A stretch of DNA of 10,342 nucleotides from Chloroflexota bacterium (GTDB taxonomy: Bacteria; Chloroflexota; Limnocylindria; Limnocylindrales; CSP1-4). Location: NCBI GenBank assembly GCA_015661135.1, contig JACVXW010000041.1, positions 1 through 10,342 of the forward strand, in the 5' to 3' direction. The translations under genes were made by a program, and so were the position numbers. Shown here piece after piece: positions 7,359-10,342 of this stretch (the first letter of the stretch is position 1; every line of letters starts with the position of its first letter). Below the pieces are notes generated by a model, which was given only the letters and a program-made list of their open reading frames with translations, made no database searches and was not told the DNA's origin.

Positions 7359-7945
7359 CAGTCCGGCTCCTCCTCGCGCTTGGCGATGAAGACGCCGCCG
7401 ATCACGGCCGCCAGGAGGAGGACGCTTACGACCTCGAACGGGAGGACGAACTCATCGAACAGGACGCGCGCCAGCGCGTCTGTGGAGAGGCGGGTCCGGC
7501 GGGCGAGTTCGCCCCAGTCCGTCGCGGATACGCCGAGGGCGATCAGGACGGCGAGGACGATCGCCGCGATCGCGGCCGGCGCGGCCTGGGTCTGGAAGAC
7601 GAGGCTGGCCGGACCGGCCTTGGACTGGGTGAGCATGATCGCGAAGAGGATCAGGACGCTGATGGCGCCGATGTAGACGATCACCTGTGCGGCGGCCACC
7701 AGGGGCGCGCCGACGATCACGTAGATCCCTGCGAGCGCCAGGAACGACACGATCATGGCAAGGCCGCAGCGGATGATGTCCCGCATCGTCACGACGGCCA
7801 GCGCGGAGACGAGCATGAGCGTCCCCAGGGCGGCGAAGAGCGCGTCGTCCACGGATCCGCCGGCGAAGACGAGAACGAGGAGGGCGGGCGTCGTGATGAT
7901 CGCGCCCGCGACGCCCGCGGCGATGAGGTAGAGCCAGGCTCGCAT
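7358..7945 (-). CDS. nuoJ: NADH-quinone oxidoreductase subunit J
   Basis: This is a membrane subunit of complex I (mitochondrial ND6 homologue), 195 residues from the ATG at 7945. The core matches the family: VTMRDIIRCGLAMIVSFLAL, then GAPLVAAAQVIVYIGAISVL, the helix with the flexible pi-bulge region, then two further helices. The open frame extends upstream to 8071, but those residues are Arg/Thr/His-rich and lie antisense-like within the frame-shifted 3' end of the upstream flavoprotein gene. The ATG 7 bases after that gene's stop is therefore the better start. From this start there is one more N-terminal helix (about residues 5-27) than in the E. coli protein, giving about six. No ribosome binding site is evident. 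Confidence 0.93.
   Translation of the reverse strand: MRAWLYLIAAGVAGAIITTPALLVLVFAGGSVDDALFAALGTLMLVSALAVVTMRDIIRCGLAMIVSFLALAGIYVIVGAPLVAAAQVIVYIGAISVLILFAIMLTQSKAGPASLVFQTQAAPAAIAAIVLAVLIALGVSATDWGELARRTRLSTDALARVLFDEFVLPFEVVSVLLLAAVIGGVFIAKREEEPD
7367..7375 (-). promoter_or_regulatory. Ribosome binding site of nuoK inside nuoJ
   Basis: The minus strand reads GAGGAGGAG, ending 8 bases before the nuoK ATG at 7358. It also encodes the Glu-Glu-Glu at the NuoJ C-terminus, so the acidic tail and the binding site share the same bases. It supports the ATG at 7358 as the nuoK start. Confidence 0.65.
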
Positions 7946-7952
7946 CGGTCGG

Positions 7953-10342
7953 CTACTTCGGGTGTGCGTGCGTGCTGCCGGCCCCGTGGTCGTGGCCGCC
8001 TGCCGTGAGTGCCGGGCCACCGCCCTGCGCCGCGCCGTGGCCGCCATGCCCGTTGCCGTTGCCGTTGCCATTGCCGTTGCCGGCGAGGCTCGCGGGGAGC
8101 ATCGGCAGGAGCTTGCCGCGGTCCACGAAGCGGCCCTCGTCTGCGGCCCGCTGGAGCCAGTCGCGCTCGCGGCGGATGTAGGTGACCTCGGTCTCGCGGT
8201 CCACGGCCGCGAGGGCCATCAGGTCGATCATCGGCGCCTCGCGGCTGGTGTGGGCCAGCTCGAACTCGCCGCCGTCGCGCAGCGCGTCATACGGGCAGGC
8301 ATCCACGCAGATGCCGCACAGGATGCAGCGGCTCTCGTCCACCTCGTACTTCTGGAGGACGCGCGGCTTGGGCATGAGCGCGCCCGTCGGGCAGGTCTCG
8401 GCACAGCGGCCGCAGGACACGCACGGCGTGTCGTTGAGGCTCATGTCCAGGGGCGTCGTGACGAGCGTATCGAAGCCGATCCGCATGAAGTCGTAGCAGG
8501 CCGCGCCCACGACCTCGGCACAGACGTTGGCGCAGCGGCCGCAGTCGATGCAGCGGGACGGCTCCCGGAGGATGAAGGCGTGGCTGTCGTCCCGGACGTA
8601 GTCGTGGTTGATCCCGGTGAAGCGGTTCTCGGTCACGCTCCGGTAGCCGGCCCCGGCATGGTGCTGCGGTTCCAGGGTCTGGAGCGTGGTCCCGTACTCG
8701 ATCCCGAGGCGGCGCAGGTCGCAGAACCCGATCGCCTCGCAGGTGCACTGGAGGCAGCGCGTGGATTCCGCGACCGCCTCCGCCGTGGAGTAGGGGATCT
8801 CGTACTCGATGTAGTTCGTGTTCCGGAGCTCGGGCTCCAGCGCCTTCATCCGGTAGCGCGGCTCCTTGACCTCGGCCGTGAACGGCACGATGGACAGGAA
8901 CTCGGGCTGCGGCTCGGCCAGCGTCTGGCGGGTCTTGATCCCCGACAGGTCGTGCCCGCGGAGATAGGCGTCCACCGCGTAGGCGGCGCGACGGCCCTCG
9001 GCAACGGCCTGGACGACGGTCGCCGCACCGATCCGGACGTCGCCGCTGGCAAAGACGCCGGTCCGGCTGGTCTCGAACGTGACGGCGTCCGCCCCGAGGC
9101 GCTTGTTCTTCGTGATCGTGGGCCCCGTGGAGCCCGGCCCGATCCAGTCCAGTTCCGGCCCCTGGCCGATGGCCAGCAGCACCCGGTCGCACGGGATGGT
9201 GAACTCGGTCCCGGGGGCGGGCTGCGGGCGACGTCGGCCCGACACGTCCGGTTCGCCGAGTGCCATCCGGATGAACTCAACCCCGGTCACGTTGCCGCGC
9301 TCGTCCGTGATGACGCGGGTGGGTCCGGCCTGGAAGATGGCGGTGACGCCCTCCTCGATCGCCTCGTGGACCTCGCCAGAGGCGGGCATGTCCTTCATGT
9401 CCCGGCGATAGACGAGGGTCACGTCCTTCGCGCCCTGGCGGACCGAGGTCCGCGAGCAGTCCATGGAGGTGAACCCGCCGCCGATCACCACGACGCGCTT
9501 GCCGGCGTGGTTCGGATAGGGCAGGCCGAGCGTCGCCGTTCGCAGGTACTCCAAGCCGTCGAGCACCTCGGGCGCGTCCTCGCCGGGGATGCCGAGCGTG
9601 TTCGTCTCGTAGCAGCCGATGGCGATGACGACCGCGTCGAAGCCCTGGTACTGCAGGTCGTCGAGCGTGAAGTCGCGCCCGAGGCCCTGGTTGCAGACCA
9701 TCTTGCCGCCGAGGCGGGTCACGCTCTCGTACTCGGCCTCGAGGACTTCGACCGGCCGGTCGCGGGCTGCTGCTCGAACGGGATCGGCGGGTCGAGGTCC
9801 TCGTCGAGCATCGACTTGATGACCATGTCGCCGGCGTACCGATGCGCGTCGCGGATCGCGATCGCCTCGTCGACCTCGTCGCGCCGGCAGTGGTCCTCGC
9901 ACGGCGCCGGGCACACTCGCCCGAGGACGCTGGGGAACGGGATGGTCCGCTTGAAGATCCGGGTCGACTCGCGGAAGTTGCCCTCGGCGTTCTGCTTCAG
10001 GAAGCCCGGGATGTCGATGTGGCTCGGGCATTTGTTCTGGCACGGCGGCAGGCAGTACGCGTTGTGGTCGCTGAAGATCAGCTCGAGGTTCGTCCGTCGC
10101 AGCCGGCGCAGCTCCTCGGTCTGGGTCTGGACCTTCATGCCGTCTTCGCATGCCCGCGAGCACGAGATCGGCGGGTGCTCCTCGCCCTCGACTTCGACCA
10201 CGCACATGCGGCACGCCCCGAAGCCGGGCAGCTTCGGCTCGTAGCACAGCGTCGGGATCTCGATCCCGTTGTCGCGGCAGACCTCGAGGATCGTCTGGCC
10301 CTCGAAGCCTTCGACCACGCGGCCGTCGACCTCGATCCGGAT
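7953..10342 (-). CDS. NuoG/GltD/NuoI-like iron-sulfur flavoprotein, 5' partial, internally deleted and frameshifted
   Basis: The first in-window residues are IRIEVDGRVVEGFEGQTILE, so only one to a few codons lie outside. The order is: a NuoG-type [2Fe-2S] domain (C33, C44, C47, C61); a GltD/dihydropyrimidine-dehydrogenase-type 4Fe-4S domain (CLPPCQNKC at 97-105, GRVCPAPCEDHC at 142-152) ending DPPIPFEQQPATGR; then, in another frame, VLEAEYESVTRLGG, an NAD(P) Rossmann motif VVVIGGGFTSMDCSRTSVRQ, and the flavin-domain end TGVFASGDVRIGAATVVQA. Next come a Cys group (TRCLQCTCEAIGFC), NuoG/hydrogenase-like clusters (CIDCGRCANVC; CVSCGRCAETCP) and a NuoI-like CILCGICVDACP followed by FELAHTSREAP. 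The protein ends in (GN)5 and a His-rich tail. It probably passes electrons from NAD(P)H or ferredoxin to the quinone-reducing arm of complex I; this is inferred from position (7 bases before nuoJ, nuoI's usual place) and domains. The FAD GxGxxG segment is absent at about 9755, so as written the gene is broken. Confidence 0.8.
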   Translation of the reverse strand, partial: PDRGRRPRGRRLRGPDDPRGLPRQRDRDPDAVLRAEAARLRGVPHVRGRSRGRGAPADLVLAGMRRRHEGPDPDRGAAPAATDEPRADLQRPQRVLPAAVPEQMPEPHRHPGLPEAERRGQLPRVDPDLQADHPVPQRPRASVPGAVRGPLPARRGRRGDRDPRRASVRRRHGHQVDARRGPRPADPVRAAARDRPVEVLEAEYESVTRLGGKMVCNQGLGRDFTLDDLQYQGFDAVVIAIGCYETNTLGIPGEDAPEVLDGLEYLRTATLGLPYPNHAGKRVVVIGGGFTSMDCSRTSVRQGAKDVTLVYRRDMKDMPASGEVHEAIEEGVTAIFQAGPTRVITDERGNVTGVEFIRMALGEPDVSGRRRPQPAPGTEFTIPCDRVLLAIGQGPELDWIGPGSTGPTITKNKRLGADAVTFETSRTGVFASGDVRIGAATVVQAVAEGRRAAYAVDAYLRGHDLSGIKTRQTLAEPQPEFLSIVPFTAEVKEPRYRMKALEPELRNTNYIEYEIPYSTAEAVAESTRCLQCTCEAIGFCDLRRLGIEYGTTLQTLEPQHHAGAGYRSVTENRFTGINHDYVRDDSHAFILREPSRCIDCGRCANVCAEVVGAACYDFMRIGFDTLVTTPLDMSLNDTPCVSCGRCAETCPTGALMPKPRVLQKYEVDESRCILCGICVDACPYDALRDGGEFELAHTSREAPMIDLMALAAVDRETEVTYIRRERDWLQRAADEGRFVDRGKLLPMLPASLAGNGNGNGNGNGHGGHGAAQGGGPALTAGGHDHGAGSTHAHPK
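8052..8081 (-). repeat. Five tandem hexamers encoding Gly-Asn
   Basis: Five back-to-back copies of GTTGCC on the plus strand (the fourth is ATTGCC, a synonymous change) encode Gly-Asn five times near the C-terminus of the flavoprotein. The array is a short in-frame microsatellite that can gain or lose copies without shifting the frame. It probably forms a flexible linker before the His-rich tail. Confidence 0.85.
8287..8553 (-). other. Triple 4Fe-4S ferredoxin region of the flavoprotein
   Basis: Three Cys groups follow each other: CIDCGRCANVC (about 8553-8512), CVSCGRCAETCP (about 8423-8388) and CILCGICVDACP (about 8329-8292). The first two, with VGAACYDFMRIGFDTLV between them, follow the layout of the paired clusters of NuoG and FeFe hydrogenases. 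The last two, with KYEVDESR between them and FELAHTSRE after, resemble NuoI. All Cys ligands are present except that the first group has Ala instead of Pro after its last Cys, as is usual in NuoG-type sites. Confidence 0.75.
9749..9762. repeat. 14-bp perfect palindrome at the flavoprotein frame break
   Basis: CGACCGGCCGGTCG lies exactly where the N-terminal frame (ending PATGR) gives way to the C-terminal frame (starting VEVLEAEYE). In this family about 40-50 residues with the FAD-binding GxGxxG motif normally separate these two points. It may be the scar of a deletion or a spot where assembly collapsed. Confidence 0.55.

Noticed and set aside
7946..8071. N-terminal extension of nuoJ to position 8071
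   Set aside because: These 42 codons read Ala/Thr/Arg/His-rich sequence in a shifted frame of the flavoprotein tail. The ATG at 7945, just after that gene's stop, gives a normal NuoJ.
7962..10244. Long plus-strand open frame (760 codons) opposite the flavoprotein
   Set aside because: Its translation is low-complexity and has no recognisable fold, while the minus strand carries clear Cys clusters and Rossmann motifs in two frames.

Overview
The window is uniformly GC-rich (roughly two thirds by eye) and is dominated by the 3' half of a respiratory complex I operon on the minus strand, gene order J-K-L-M-N, very tightly packed. The proteins look like those of a high-GC, free-living bacterium. 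The NuoL/M/N style, the lone sortase with a Pro/Thr-rich stalk, the DUF1801 protein and the flavoprotein fused to ferredoxin domains suggest Chloroflexota (perhaps Limnocylindria-like). That is inference from remembered family resemblance, and a high-GC actinobacterium is not excluded.

Layout, read along the minus-strand transcript (right to left). (1) 10342-7953: a large iron-sulfur flavoprotein whose first codons lie outside the window. It combines a NuoG-type [2Fe-2S] domain, a GltD/dihydropyrimidine-dehydrogenase-type flavin module, a NuoG/hydrogenase-type ferredoxin pair and a NuoI-like last cluster, and it ends in a Gly-Asn repeat and a His-rich tail. It sits directly in front of nuoJ, where nuoI is normally found. 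The reading frame changes near 9755, and the segment that should carry the FAD-binding Rossmann motif is absent. (2) nuoJ, nuoK, nuoL and nuoM are intact, with 1-4 base overlaps or gaps of a few bases, and retain the conserved Lys/Glu residues of the proton pumps. (3) nuoN is intact for about 460 residues. It then loses its last membrane helix and reads on, without a stop, antisense into the neighbouring gene.

On the plus strand at 1298-1962 is a membrane-anchored TlpA/ResA-like thioredoxin (CPAC motif), convergent with nuoN. Its anchor and catalytic domain are in different frames, and a C5 run is the simplest place for a one-base loss. Divergent from it are a sortase-like protein (1232-534, minus) with Ser where the catalytic Cys is expected, and a DUF1801 protein (445-1, minus) that runs off the left edge.

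Together the nuo genes encode the proton-pumping membrane arm of NADH (or other donor):quinone oxidoreductase, and the flavoprotein is the probable electron-input or wiring subunit. Three separate gene lesions in 10 kb (flavoprotein, nuoN 3' end, tlpA) amid otherwise well conserved essential-type genes point to assembly or sequencing error as the first thing to exclude. If real, they would describe an unusual and possibly decaying complex I locus. No tRNA, rRNA, CRISPR array, insertion sequence or phage gene is visible, and there is no gene-free stretch over 300 bases.
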